From: Earliella scabrosa | Taxonomy: Eukaryota; Basidiomycota; Agaricomycetes; Polyporales; Polyporaceae | Assembly: GCA_022605405.1 (NCBI GenBank) | Contig: JABYQQ010000023.1 | Location: 124,001-188,000, forward strand | DNA length: 64,000 nt | Direction: 5' to 3' | Shown here: piece by piece, positions 11,436 through 22,234 of the stretch | How positions within the stretch are numbered: position 1 is the first letter of the stretch | How the letters are laid out: each line of letters begins with the position of its first letter | Made by a program: the position numbers and the translations under genes | The notes under the pieces: generated by a model | Database searches by the model: none | Seen by the model: only the letters and a program-made list of their open reading frames with translations | What the model was told of the DNA's origin: nothing

Positions 11436-12056
11436 GTGTCCCCGGCGCCGACGGCTGGGCGCAATGCCCTTCGGACGTCATCAGACCCTCAACCCCGCCC
11501 CTCAGGTGCCACCCGTCCATCTCACGTTTTACTTCCAGTGTCCCTTCATACCTCCGACGCGTCTAGCTCTGGCCCCTCGACAACTAGCAACAACCCAACG
11601 ACTGCTTCCCCGCGGTCAAGAAGAGCGCGCAAGAAAAAGTCGTCCTCGCATGACACCCCCGCCGAACCTTCCTCTCCCCGAGCCTCGCTGGGTGGCCAAC
11701 CCTCGGGGCGTGAATCCTCACGCCCAACTGCAAGGCCCATCCCTCCGGCCACCTCACTATCCACAACTGGGTCTGATCACGTTACGGACAGTCACGCAGG
11801 GTCGACCGAGCGCCCTCGCAGTCGCTCGCGCGATGCCCGTCGTTCATCCTCGCGCCCATTTAGCTCTGCCGTGGCGTCAACTTGCCCAAGGTCATACGCC
11901 GGGGCACCGGCGTCCTCCTCACGCTTACCCATCACGCGTACATCTAGCCAACCCACTCTCACCCAGATGGTTCGCTCCACCATGGTGTCCGACGCATCCA
12001 ATGTCCCGTCGCTCCCTCCCGCGCAGGCACCTGTGGTCACCACTATTATATTATAA
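11436..12056 (+). pseudogene. In-frame continuation after the stop of the preceding gene
   Basis: Directly after TGA at 11433 the same frame stays open for 206 codons. It encodes a Ser/Arg/Pro-rich tail (RSRRARKKKSSSHD, RSRSRDARRSSSRP) and ends at 12056. An ATG-less start and perfect frame continuity suggest it was once the C-terminus of the upstream protein. Chance openness of GC-rich, low-complexity DNA is the alternative, since other frames here are also open. Confidence 0.4.
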
Positions 12057-12165
12057 TAACAGGCCATGGCCTGTGTCCATAGTTCTATGGCCCAGGGGAT
12101 ATGAAACACGGTAAAATAAGGCTGGGGCCAATTATAAAATCCTTCAGTGTGTTATAAATGACCCT

Positions 12166-12483
12166 CTAGTGATAATAAAATCCCCTGACACCGTCGTCTT
12201 TCATTCTAGGGCCTTTATAATACTTGATAGAGGCGTTGTTTTTCATTCTAGGGCCTCTATAATACTTGATAGAGGCCTCGTTTTTCATTCTAGGGCCTCT
12301 ATAATATGAGAGTGGGCGTTGTAATTGATTGTCCGGGACTTTCAAATACGAGCGCGGGCGCTGTAATTGATGGTCCGGGACTTTCAAATACGAGCGCGGG
12401 CGTCGTAGTTGATGGTCCGGGACGTGCGGGCCTGGCGTGCGTACTCCGAAGAGATTGGAGACCGGGGCCAGACTTGTTGCCAT
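12166..12483 (-). CDS. Small open frame made of 14-residue repeats
   Basis: A 105-residue minus-strand frame is built from two kinds of 14-residue repeat: three copies like VPDHQLQRPRSYLK, then three like YYRGPRMKNEASIK. The arrays have period 42 in DNA, so the frame is kept through all copies. No family is recognised and there is no intron or other support. The DNA repeats are certain; coding status is not. Confidence 0.3.
   Translation of the reverse strand: MATSLAPVSNLFGVRTPGPHVPDHQLRRPRSYLKVPDHQLQRPRSYLKVPDNQLQRPLSYYRGPRMKNEASIKYYRGPRMKNNASIKYYKGPRMKDDGVRGFYYH
12199..12308. repeat. 42 bp tandem array A
   Basis: Copies begin with tttcattctagggcct at 12199, 12241 and 12283, the last incomplete. 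Units contain an A/T-rich core (ataatacttgat) flanked by gggcctctat/atagaggc, which can pair as a short hairpin. Confidence 0.9.
12314..12425. repeat. 42 bp tandem array B
   Basis: Copies begin at 12314, 12356 and 12398 with gggcg..gtaattgatggtccgg and differ by a few bases. The sequence is unrelated to array A but has the same 42 bp period and directly follows it. Confidence 0.9.
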
Positions 12484-12670
12484 AATGGGATGTGATGGTA
12501 CTCAACACCATCAGGGATATCGGAGACTTGTCTCGGCTCGGATGAGCGGCCCACCTGCTAGCGCACCTCCCGAGCGCTCATGTACTTGTACCTTATTCAC
12601 ACACCGCTTGTCGGCTAGAAAGCACACCGTCAGGACAAGATCTAGACATACAGACTATTCAACAAGTTTA

Positions 12671-15655
12671 TTACTCTGCATCATTGTCCTCCGCATCGTA
12701 GTCATGCCAATTCTGAGCCTCATCCACAGCATCTCCGTCATCTCTGGTGTCAGACAGCCCGCCTTTGCCCTTAACCCGTTTGCGGTACTCCCCCACCCAG
12801 TCAGCTGTGATACCAACTTGATCATAGTATGGCATCCAGCTGGCAGCGCACTTGAGAGCTAAGTGCTCGAACATCGCGCCCTGCTTCTCTGCATATGCGC
12901 CCAATGCTTCCCGGAGAGGCCTGGGTACATCCAGCCGGCAATCACCTTGACTTCTCCACCAGCCTGCCTTCCACTCGAAGTACCTGATGACACGTCGCAT
13001 CTCCTCCAGCAACAGCTTCTCCTCCTCTTCCCATCGCTCTGCGCGCGCTCTGAGCTTTGCCCATTCCACACGCATGCTGTCCGCGTACTCTGTCGCGGTG
13101 TCAGGACTTGGAGTGGAAGCATCCGACGTTGGAGCGCTTGAGCTTCGTGGGGTCAGCCAGATCCAGGAGACTTCATGCCGCCCCTCGCTCTCGTCGTCTT
13201 CCCGCCCGGGTCCCCGGTTGTCTTCATCTCGGAGCTCCCGCAAACGATCTCGCCATGCGCCACTTGGGTCGAGCTTGATCAACGCGGCGTAGGCAGTGCG
13301 GTAGAGGGTGATTGCCCGATTGAGTTTGGTCTGGAACTTCTCGTAGAGCGTGCGAATGCGACCAACCCGACGATTGCCCGTTCCGGAGACGTTCAGGCGC
13401 TTGAACTCGGTGATGCCGGCTAGAATGCGACGGTAACGTCGCACATCCTCCAGGCAGTCATCCGCCTGTGCAAGACGGAGTCGACGCTCTTTCTCTGCGA
13501 GAGGGTGGAGAGATTCATCGTGAAGCACCGCCGGAAGACACGAAGGCAGGAACAACCTGACGTCCTTGGCCTGAACGTCGGTAGGCGTTGAGTCAGGCGA
13601 AGTTGAGGTAGAGGACAGGGAGGCCATGGAGGCGGGGGGTGGCAGAGGAGGATCAGGTGCGGCAGAGGACGTGGACGGATCGTCGGTAGTTGGAGTTTGC
13701 GCAGATGAATACATGGCATTGATCCGTGCGTAGGCGCGTGTGGCGAGAGCAGAGACTGTACTGACAGGATCGGGGCAAAGCTCGACCGAGATAGGCATGT
13801 GAACGCGCTGAATCTCCTGCCAGAGAGTGATCCGGCGTTGCAGTACGTTACGCTTCTCCTGGATGTCGGCGTGAGAGCCATCCCTGGTAGCGTTCTCGGC
13901 CTTCTCCCGAAGAACAAGCCTGCCGATAAGACGTTCAAGCAAAACGCATGCAGGACAGATGGAGACACTCACTGCTGCTCCTCCAACTCTAGTCCAACTT
14001 GCAAGAAGACGCTCTGCGACACTTCGTGCGGGGAGATCTCCCCGCGCGCGGCATCGGCAGCTTCTTCGCGTGCCAAGTCCAAACGAACTTTATTCAAGGT
14101 CACCGCTAGGAAACAGTCAGCTCACAATTGATCATACTAGACGAGAGGAGAGGAACGTACTCGCTTGCGGTTCCTCGTAAGGGTCCGGGTTTGAGGGGTC
14201 CGCTTCCCATGTCTTGATCATCTGCTCCCACTTCTTGACTACGTCTCCGGCAAAGTTCTGGGTATGTTCATTGAAGATCTCGTGTTGTTTCGTAGCCATC
14301 GCGCGAGCTTCTTTCAGACATTTCAGAAGATATTGTGCTTCGTGGGCGCGTAAGAAACATGACACGACATACCATATTAGGACGTACCAAGTTCGATGAT
14401 TTTCTGCCAGTTCCAGGAACTCCAATGGTCGTTCATAAGTTCGTGCCGTCCACCGGGACTCATCTCGCGGGCACTATTGGGAAGACCGTTCATATGACCC
14501 CAATGGGTCTCAATCCTCTCGCCGTACGTACGCCCGACCTTCGGGAGAAGATTCAGCGAGTATTTTGAGTGATTCGGCCCATGAACGCGGAAGTGCTTCT
14601 TCGGAATGCCGTAACGGACGGGCGTCTGGGAGAAGTCAATGCGCATCTCCGGGGGGAAGTCGAGAATGCGTTTCGCGAAGGCCTTGCTCCACTGGCAGGC
14701 GATGTCGTACGAGATGAATATAGCTACCATTATCTTCATGAGTGTCGCGAGTACGATATAGTCCATGTTGGCATACCTGAACAATTAATACATTAGCTAT
14801 AGATCACGGCGGCGTCGGACACAAGACTTACGCCTCGCCTAGTTGAAGGTCGCCCGCGCCATTCCTTCGCACAAGGGCGTGTCGAGCGCACAAGACTGCA
14901 CCCACTCCAGACGCAACGTATCCTTCCTTTCGAAGGTTTGCCTTGACGATGGCATTATGCTCGGCAGAACAGATATTCTCCTGACAAATTAGTAATGTCA
15001 ATACATCGATGTGCTCGCACTAGCTACGCTCAACTCACCTCCTTCTTGCCCCGATGCTCAGTAACGTGTGTCATGTACGGCTTCTCGTCGACGAAGTATT
15101 GCCAGCCGCCGCCGAGCTCGAAGTCCTTGGGGCCACGATCCTTGCACCGTGCCCGGAAGTTCGCATCCACCATTATGAATAAGACATACAGCCATCTTCA
15201 GGACCAAGTATATTCGTCAATTCAGAGTTGGCTTTGGTAGTCGATCGTATACTCACCGAACATTGTCCGGCGCATTCTGCCAGTCCGGGGGTAGATTCTT
15301 GTTGGGATGGGGACACGCTGGACACTCGACGGCAAGTTCACCCAAAGACGTTGCTTCAACGCCGTTTGGATCGTGCGCCCGGCCGGCGCGCCTCAACGCC
15401 TTGATATGACGCCCCAAGCGGACACAGTGCGACATCTGCTTATACCGCTCCTGCAACATAGTAGATGAGTCAAGATGCCAGTGATCTTCCCGTGCGAGGA
15501 GACTCAGGACGTACATAACGATCAGCCGTGCCCGTGTTGTCGGTGAGCCGCTCGAGGGATTTGTAGTAGTCGTGGAGGTTGACCTTGCCCTCAAGGTTGA
15601 GCTCCTGGAAAGCATCGAGCACTTGAAACGTAAAGATCGTGACGGGCTTGGTCGT
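12671..15655 (-). pseudogene. KDZ transposase gene, 3' part (exons 3b-10)
   Basis: This is the C-terminal part of a Kyakuja-Dileera-Zisupton type transposase. Exons read on the minus strand: 15655-15515, 15450-15257, 15195-15039, 14980-14832, 14776-14388, 14337-14161, 14105-13983, 13919-12671, all with GT-AG introns that keep frame. Typical KDZ blocks are present: VDANFRARCKDRG, CSAEHNAIVKANLRKEGYV, SYDIACQW, the HGPNHSKYSLN block, VGRTYGERIETHWG and SAREMSPG. A charged, helical C-terminal domain of about 400 residues follows. No internal stop was found. The gene is broken only by the gypsy-2 insertion at 15655/59722; the first part of the protein is at 59722-60640. Confidence 0.88.
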
Positions 15656-16184
15656 TGTTACGATTATTCCAGCTAAGTAGCTTCATTACGTAACACCTCC
15701 TTCTTTTTCCTTTATCGTCGCCTTCCTCGAACTCCTCGGTCGTCATCTCCCTCGTCGTCTACTATTTCATATCCTCGCATCGCCTCCCGTTCCTATTTCA
15801 TATTCGCGGACAGCCTCCTATTTCACATTCCTCACTGCCTCGCTCATATTTCATATTCGTGTACAGCCTCGGACACTGCCTCGTCTCTTATTTCCAATAC
15901 TCGCACAGCTTCCGTACAGCCTCCTTATTTCTATTTCACATGGACACTGCCTCGTATTTATCACGTGCGCCCTGCGGGCCAGTATATAAGGCTGAGGGTC
16001 TCCAGCAAGGAGCCCCAGTTTCGATCTCCTGTTTACCTTCCTCGCTTACTCTCGGACTACATACATGCCTCCGGGCTTGTATCACATCTGTACTAGCATC
16101 GTTATCGACGAATAGACATCTTTCTACTCGTCATTTGAAGTCTCCTTGTGCGCTCGAACACCTCAAGTAACTTCAATCTTAACA
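15656..16184 (+). repeat. 5' LTR of gypsy-2
   Basis: The 529 bp repeat matches 52766-53087 joined to 59515-59721. It contains a TATA box (tatataa, 15983-15989). The predicted RNA start some 30 nt further on coincides with AGTTTCGATCT (16017-16027), the self-primer. Several short repeats of 'cctatttcatattc' type occupy its first half. Confidence 0.93.
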
Positions 16185-16186
16185 TT

Positions 16187-16197
16187 AGATCGAAACT
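16187..16197 (+). other. Self-priming primer binding site, gypsy-2
   Basis: AGATCGAAACT lies two bases after the LTR end and is exactly complementary to AGTTTCGATCT at 16017-16027, the predicted 5' end of the element RNA. Compared with gypsy-1, one base pair has changed on both sides (A:U here, G:C there), which keeps the pairing. Confidence 0.8.
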
Positions 16198-16296
16198 CTG
16201 GATTCCTCACCTAGTACCGGTGCAAGGACACCCTCTTTCCGACGGAGAGCAGCTCGAACGCTGCGATCCATATGCACTCGCATCACTCCCAACGTC

Positions 16297-16933
16297 GTGG
16301 GAGCGACCCTCCATAACGTCAACCCTGCAGTATCCAATCTGGCGAGGCCAACCCTTCCACATATAGACACGAACCTCACACCCGAAGACAGTTCATCGAG
16401 TATTCCAGTCGAATACTTCACCGATTATCCGCAGGCGCCACGAGCCCAGACCCCGTTTTACGCAGAACAGCCACGTCCGGCAAACCCCGAACCTACATCT
16501 GAGTTCTCTCCCGAAGAAGTCCAAGTTCCGCAATTCCACATTCCCGCACCCTCCATTAACAACAATTGATTCCATTTACTACGGAATCACCGAAGTTGGT
16601 CAGTGGATAAACGCACATCCCAACCAAGACCCTCGTGTGGGAATCTTCTTCCGACAAGGAATAGAACACCTTTACGAAGGACTTCGACTTCTCCACAACC
16701 CCGAAACTCATCGAATCAACGCACGACCGGCACCTTCATTCGCTGCCTGGCTTAGTGAGCAAATAGGGACAACCCACGACACAATAGGCAACCTTCATCC
16801 CCACGACGCGGAGATATTTGGTCACACCATCCATCTCTACCGCCTTCTCGTTGCCCAAGACCTATACCGGTATTGGCAGGACAACGTTCTACGATACGGA
16901 GCAAGCATAGTGCATGGCCGATCCCAAGCTTGA
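16297..16933 (+). pseudogene. Gypsy-2 upstream open frames before gag
   Basis: Two open frames in different phases, 16297-16569 and 16637-16933, precede gag. The second (98 residues, MGIFFRQGIEHLYEGLRLLH...) overlaps the gag start by 20 nt. Its frame extends upstream of its ATG (IDSIYYGITEVGQWINAHPN), overlapping the end of the first. They look like one upstream protein, or a Gag N-terminal extension, split by frameshifts. No known domain was recognised. Confidence 0.45.
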
Positions 16934-18572
16934 GTGCGCCGACCGACCTCATGCTTACGGGTACCAGATCCATAAGGATTACAACTTCAACAGGGTCACA
17001 CGAGCAATCATTCAGTGCCAATTCCAGTGTTGTCCAAATCGGTATAACCCCGGAGTAGTCCCTTTGACGACGAGACAAAGAGGGAAATTCAAGAAGATTC
17101 TCCCGTCTCAGATATCACAGATCGTTCCCACGAATAACGAGAAATATTCGGGAGAAGCCACATATCCACCAGTACCACCCCCGAAACCGGAAAGTCGCGT
17201 AACAACTCCGGCACAACCCGCTGTCCCTCTTCCATCTTCCTCGAAAGGAAAGGAAAGAGAAGAACCCCCATCACCCCAGAACAACCCACCAGCTGAGATG
17301 TCGTCAACAGCCACTCAACTCGTAACCGCATTCGCGGTTAACCAGCCAGAACCACCAGAAGTAAGTCACTGGTCGGCACTACCCACAGAAATGTCAGCAG
17401 AAAGCGCAAGCATGGCTGGCAGAGGGAGGAGTAGGGAACGAAGCCGATCGGCAACCCCTCGACGTCGAAGGGAAGACCGCGGAGAAGATTCCAAATTCCG
17501 CTCCAGGGAAAGATCTCGCGAAAGAAGACACCGCGAAGATAATCCGGAACCACCACCCGGCGGAGGACCACCAGGCGGAGGACCTCCCGGCGGAGGACCA
17601 CCAGGCGGAGGACCTCCTGGTGGAGGACCACCTGGTGGAGGACCTCCCGGGGGAGGACCACCCGGCGGAGGACCTCCCGGAGGATGGCCGAACATACCCG
17701 GAATAGGGTTCGGAAACCAACAACCCGGTAAGTTCAAGATCAAAGAACCCGAAGGATTCAACGGAGATCGCACCAAATCCAAGCGATTTCTCGGAGATCT
17801 ATTTGACTTGTTCCAAAGCAACCCGGAAGCATACCGCTCCAACACCAACAAGGTCATCACCGCCCTGTCTTATATCCGAGGAGGACAGGCGGAATGGTGG
17901 GCCAAATACATCCAGGAGCAGTCTCAATTGCCTGACCAATACGGACTACCCCGAGGATACCCGACATGGAACGAATTCCGAAAGTTTTTCCTAGACGCAT
18001 TCGGAATAGAAGACGAGGTCAACCTAGCCATGACCAGGCTCACCACACTCAAGTATGAAGACTATAAGAGCGTTCTCGAGTTCAACATCGAGATGGCTAG
18101 ACTCTTTGTCACCACCAACATACTTGAAGACAGCGCTCAGATCGCCTTCTACCGTGCCAAACTTCCTGGATATATCCGAGACAAGATTGCCCTTTCGTAC
18201 CCGCTTCCAACTACCATGGAAGGATGGGCAAAACGGGCAGTCGAACTCGATAGAGCTTGGCGACTCAACCGAGAATTCGATAGATCTCAGGGAAGAACCC
18301 AACGAAGGCAGGGTCAACCCGAGAAATCGACCAAACCCAACCCCGCGGTACGAGCGGTAACGACCACGAAGCTCGACCCGAAGGAGCGACAGCGACGTAT
18401 ACGAGAGAATCGGTGCTTCTATTGCCGAGAAGTTGGACGTAGAGCCGCCGAATGCCCGAAGAAGCCGAAGAAGCCGGAACGCACCACATGTGTGGTGGAA
18501 GTCGAAGACGAGGACGAACCGAACATCAATGTCATCGGCCTAGAGCTGAAGACGAACTCTCAGGATTTTTGA
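16914..18572 (+). CDS. gag: Gypsy-2 Gag
   Basis: The 552-residue Gag starts at ATG. The N-terminus has the module HAYG ... HKDYNF ... CQFQCCPNR seen in the other two Gags here. It is followed by a Ser/Arg/Pro-rich segment and about nine tandem GGGPP repeats near residues 215-250. A capsid domain (ITALSYIRGGQAEWWAKYIQ, FGIEDEVNLAMTRL) comes next. The nucleocapsid knuckle reads CFYCREVGRRAAEC: the usual histidine after G is arginine, so the CCHC finger has lost a zinc ligand. The frame ends in GAT TTT TGA at the frameshift site. Confidence 0.88.
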   Translation: MADPKLECADRPHAYGYQIHKDYNFNRVTRAIIQCQFQCCPNRYNPGVVPLTTRQRGKFKKILPSQISQIVPTNNEKYSGEATYPPVPPPKPESRVTTPAQPAVPLPSSSKGKEREEPPSPQNNPPAEMSSTATQLVTAFAVNQPEPPEVSHWSALPTEMSAESASMAGRGRSRERSRSATPRRRREDRGEDSKFRSRERSRERRHREDNPEPPPGGGPPGGGPPGGGPPGGGPPGGGPPGGGPPGGGPPGGGPPGGWPNIPGIGFGNQQPGKFKIKEPEGFNGDRTKSKRFLGDLFDLFQSNPEAYRSNTNKVITALSYIRGGQAEWWAKYIQEQSQLPDQYGLPRGYPTWNEFRKFFLDAFGIEDEVNLAMTRLTTLKYEDYKSVLEFNIEMARLFVTTNILEDSAQIAFYRAKLPGYIRDKIALSYPLPTTMEGWAKRAVELDRAWRLNREFDRSQGRTQRRQGQPEKSTKPNPAVRAVTTTKLDPKERQRRIRENRCFYCREVGRRAAECPKKPKKPERTTCVVEVEDEDEPNINVIGLELKTNSQDF

Positions 18573-18574
18573 TC
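18563..18574 (+). promoter_or_regulatory. gag-pol -1 frameshift site, gypsy-2
   Basis: GGATTTTTGATC spans the gag stop. The pol frame (GGA TTT TTG ATC) is one base back and is open from upstream of this point. The core is identical to the gypsy-1 site. Confidence 0.7.
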
Positions 18575-21315
18575 GGACGATCTAACTCGACGCTAGACTC
18601 GTCCGAGACCCAGGACTATTATTTATCGTTTGTAACCGTCGGACAACAAAGACACAATGCATATTTATTGTCTGGTTACATCGAGAATGGTCCGAAAGTC
18701 GTCGGGATCAAAGCCCTTTTTGATTCAGGAGCTGATGTAACGATCATTAATCAACAGATCGTTGACAAGTATCAGCTGCCCACCAAGCCACTTCCTAAAC
18801 CCATCCGTTTTCGGAACACAGACGGAAGCACCAATACAATTGGGACAGTAACTCGCACACTAGAGACCAATTTTATTGTGCGAGGACACAGCCTCCCTAC
18901 TAGCTTCTATGTTGCCGACCTCGGCCGCGACGACGCGCTTCTAGGGATGCCCTGGATTCAACAATATAACCCTATTGTCGACTGGATAAACGGAACTTTC
19001 CAGTTCGACCCGAAGCGAATCCAACATCAACAGAAGCTCGCGGAACAACGTAAAGCAACCGTCGAAGACGCCCCAGAAGACGGAACAGAAGCAGTCATCG
19101 CCTACACTCACGGAGAAGGAGTGGTGGGAGTCTTCACATCTACCGAAGCTCCCCTCACAGAAGAAGAACCGGAAGAATGGAAGTCATCTACTAGCACCAC
19201 TATTGGCCGCCTGTGGAAGAAACGTTATTCCCCTTACTGGATCGTCAATAAGGTAACCATGTCCACCCAACTGGCGGTAGAAGTGTCTCAAGGAAAAACC
19301 ACCAAAACCTTGGATGAACTATTGCCTGATTACCTCCGAGAATACAAGGACGTCTTCGAGAAGAAAGCCGCCGAACGCTTCCCAGACTCTCGCCCATGGG
19401 ATCACGGGATAGACCTTAAATCTGACTTCGTGCCGAAAGATTGTAAGGTATACCCTCTCTCTCCCACGGAAAGAGAAGAACTCGATAAGTTCCTCGACGA
19501 GAACTTAGCAAAAGGATATATCCAACCATCGAAATCTCCCATGGCCTCCCCATTCTTCTTCGTCCAAAAGAAGGATGGAAGTCTGCGACCGGTTCAAGAC
19601 TACCGCTACCTGAACGATGGAACTGTCAAGAATGCGTATCCTTTGCCGCTTATCGCCGACCTCTTGGATCGACTCAAAGGAGCAAAGTATTTCACCAAGC
19701 TGGACGTACGTGCCGGATACAATAACGTGCGTATCAAGGAAGGGGATCGGTGGAAAGCAGCCTTCAAAACTCCTCGAGGCCTATTCGAACCCACGGTCAT
19801 GTTCTTCGGGTTATGTAACGCGCCAGCCACATTTCAAGTGATGATGAACGACATCTTCCGAGACTACATCTCAGAAGGATGGATTGTCATTTATATGGAT
19901 GACATACTCATCTTCTCTGACAATCTGGAAGAACATCGACGAAGAACACGCAAAGTAATCGAACGACTCAGGGAACACGACTTGTACCTCAAGGCAGAGA
20001 AATGTGAGTTCGAAGTCGAGGAAGTCGAATTCCTGGGAGCAGTAATCCGACCCGGAGAAGTGGCCATGGACCCTGTCAAACTCGATGGGCTAAAACAATG
20101 GCCCATTCCCACAACGGTAAAACAGGTCCAAAGTTTCTTAGGATTTGGGAATTTCTACCGTCGGTTCATTCAAAACTACTCCCACGTTGTCAAGCCCCTT
20201 ACGGAACTCACACGGAAAGGACAAAAGTTCGTGTGGACCCCAGACTGCCAACGAGCCTTCGACACCCTGAAGCAATGATTTCAAGAAGCACCGATACTTC
20301 GCATTCCAGACCCATCAGAACCCTTCCAGATTGAATGCGACGCTTGAAAGGTAGCCACAGGAGCAGTGTTGAGACAAAAAGGACCGGATGGACTGTGGCA
20401 CCCGTGTGCCTATCTATCCAAAACCTTTTCGGAAACCGAACGGAATTACCAAATCTACGACCGAGAACTCCTCGCGATCATTCGAGCCCTAGAAGCATGG
20501 AGACATTACATAGAAGGCGCCAAGCATCCGACACAGATTTTGTCAGACCACAAGAACCTTACGTACTTCCGAAAGGCCCAGAAACTCAATCGACGACAGG
20601 CAAGATGGAGTCTCTACCTTTCCCAATTCAACATACAGCTCACCCATCAACCTGGGAAAACTCTCACCCAAGCCGATGCACTCTCACGATGAGCCGACCA
20701 TGATCCGGGAGATCATGATAACGAAGAAGTCACCCTACTTCCTGACAACCTATTCGCAAACGCCGTACACACGGAATTACAAGAAAGGATACGAGACACT
20801 ACCTCGCGCGACAAGACTGTCATGGAGTCTACAAATAATGCATGGCACCTCAAAAAGAGACCGACAATTGGATCCAAAGAAGATTGGTCAATGGATGACA
20901 GAATTGTCCTATACAAAGGGAAGGTGTACGTACCACCGGACGACAACCTCCGACGAGAAGTGACTCGCAACCATCACGAACCGGCAGTCATGGGACACCC
21001 AGGCATTCAGAAGACCTTCGAACTGGTGTCAAGGGAGTATTGGTGGCCAGGTATGCGCAACTTTATCACTCAATACGTAAAAGGATGCGCCACCTGTCAA
21101 ACCGCAAAAATCAATACTCACCCCACGAAGACTGGCCTACTTCCCATCACTCACAGCGGTAATTTACGACCTTTCGGTACTATCACAATGGATTACGTCA
21201 CTGGACTTCCTACGTCAAATGGATACGACGCCGTTCAAGTGGTCGTCGACCATGACATATCTAAAGCGATAGTACTCACCCCGTGCACCAAGGAAACAAG
21301 CGCAATGGACACCGC
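18565..21315 (+). pseudogene. pol: Gypsy-2 pol, 5' part: protease, RT, RNase H, start of integrase
   Basis: One frame holds the aspartic protease (LFDSGADVTI near 18720), reverse transcriptase with YMDD near 19893, RNase H (QIECDA ... [10 protein letters not shown]) and the integrase HHCC finger and first catalytic Asp (TMDYVTGLP). Three in-frame TGA codons interrupt it, at 20276-20278 (LKQ-stop-FQEAP), 20345-20347 (ECDA-stop-KVATG) and 20690-20692 (after ADALSR). It is then cut between the first and second catalytic aspartates by the 29 kb element. Downstream pol resumes in frame at 50604. Confidence 0.9.
21308..21315 (+). other. 8 bp target duplication, left copy
   Basis: gacaccgc here and at 50604-50611 flank the inverted-repeat element. 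Taking out the element plus one copy restores the integrase reading frame (MDTAQMLERDV). Confidence 0.95.
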
Positions 21316-21488
21316 TAGGGAATAGCACGGGTTTTTGACGGGTTTTTGGGCGCCAATCTTGTAGCCCTTGCCGAGAGCTTTCGAACGATACCAGATACGT
21401 CCAAATTGGACCAAAACTGAGGGAGATATCTCAAAAACGATTCTACAAAGTTTCAAGTCATTTCATCAAAAATTGTGACCTGGAGCGT
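21316..21488 (+). repeat. Left terminal inverted repeat
   Basis: 173 bp, inverted relative to 50431-50603, with three mismatches: two inside the tract following TAGGGAATAGCACGGGTTTT and one near position 106. A small hairpin (CGTCAC-6 nt-GTGACG, 21486-21503) starts at its inner edge. Confidence 0.95.
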
Positions 21489-22234
21489 CACATCATTGTG
21501 ACGAGCGTCTCACGGGTCAAAAACCCGCGGGTTTTTCGATAACAGGGCCCTCCGGGCAGACCTGGACTACGCGCACTGATTGGAGAGAGAGAGAGAGGAG
21601 GGTTCGGAGAGCGCGAGCTCATGCGGCAGCTCGAGACGTAGTCCAGAGCCGAGACGAAGGGGCGCCTTAGTAAGAATGCCCAGAGCAAGACATGTGCGCG
21701 TCAATCACCGGCCTCAACTTACCCGAACGCCGAGTGCTTCTTCAGGTGTGCTTTAATAGGAGAAGATGGTAAGATACTGAACGCCTGGTTATTTCCGGGC
21801 TTCCATGGGCTGAATGTGCACGGTGAGCCCTTTCTGCCTCTCTCTGGTTGCTTTGGTAGATTATGAGGCCGGAACCAGCTGGGATTTTACCGTGGGAGCA
21901 TCGATTGGTGATCTGACGATTTGTAGAGTTCCTTCCCTTTTGTGAGGAGCTTCTAGCAATGATTCACCCCCTTTTACCACACAGCCAGCTTCTGGTTTAT
22001 CAAGTCCTGCAACACAGATCACCCCATCTCTATTATCGCACGTTCTTGTGATCCATCTCATCCCTCAATTTTAAACTTGAGAGCCTTTTTATGCTGCTCT
22101 AAACACATTAAAGATGGCTACTGACTGGACACCACCCAGACAGAGCACATTAAACATCTTATCCCCACCGCACGCACCCCACTGCACGCACCCCACCACA
22201 CACACCCCACCACACACATCCCTTCCCCCCATTC
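21489..22234. other. Subterminal region without a clear gene
   Basis: It contains the inner hairpin arm and a short (GA) run at 21582-21598 but no open frame with a recognisable product. Short CCCCACCACACACA-type repeats lie at 22160-22220, just before the next gene. Confidence 0.4.

Noticed and set aside
17338..17860. Minus-strand frames with Gly/Pro or Ser/Arg repeats
   Set aside because: Antisense readings of the GGGPP repeat in gypsy-2 Gag.
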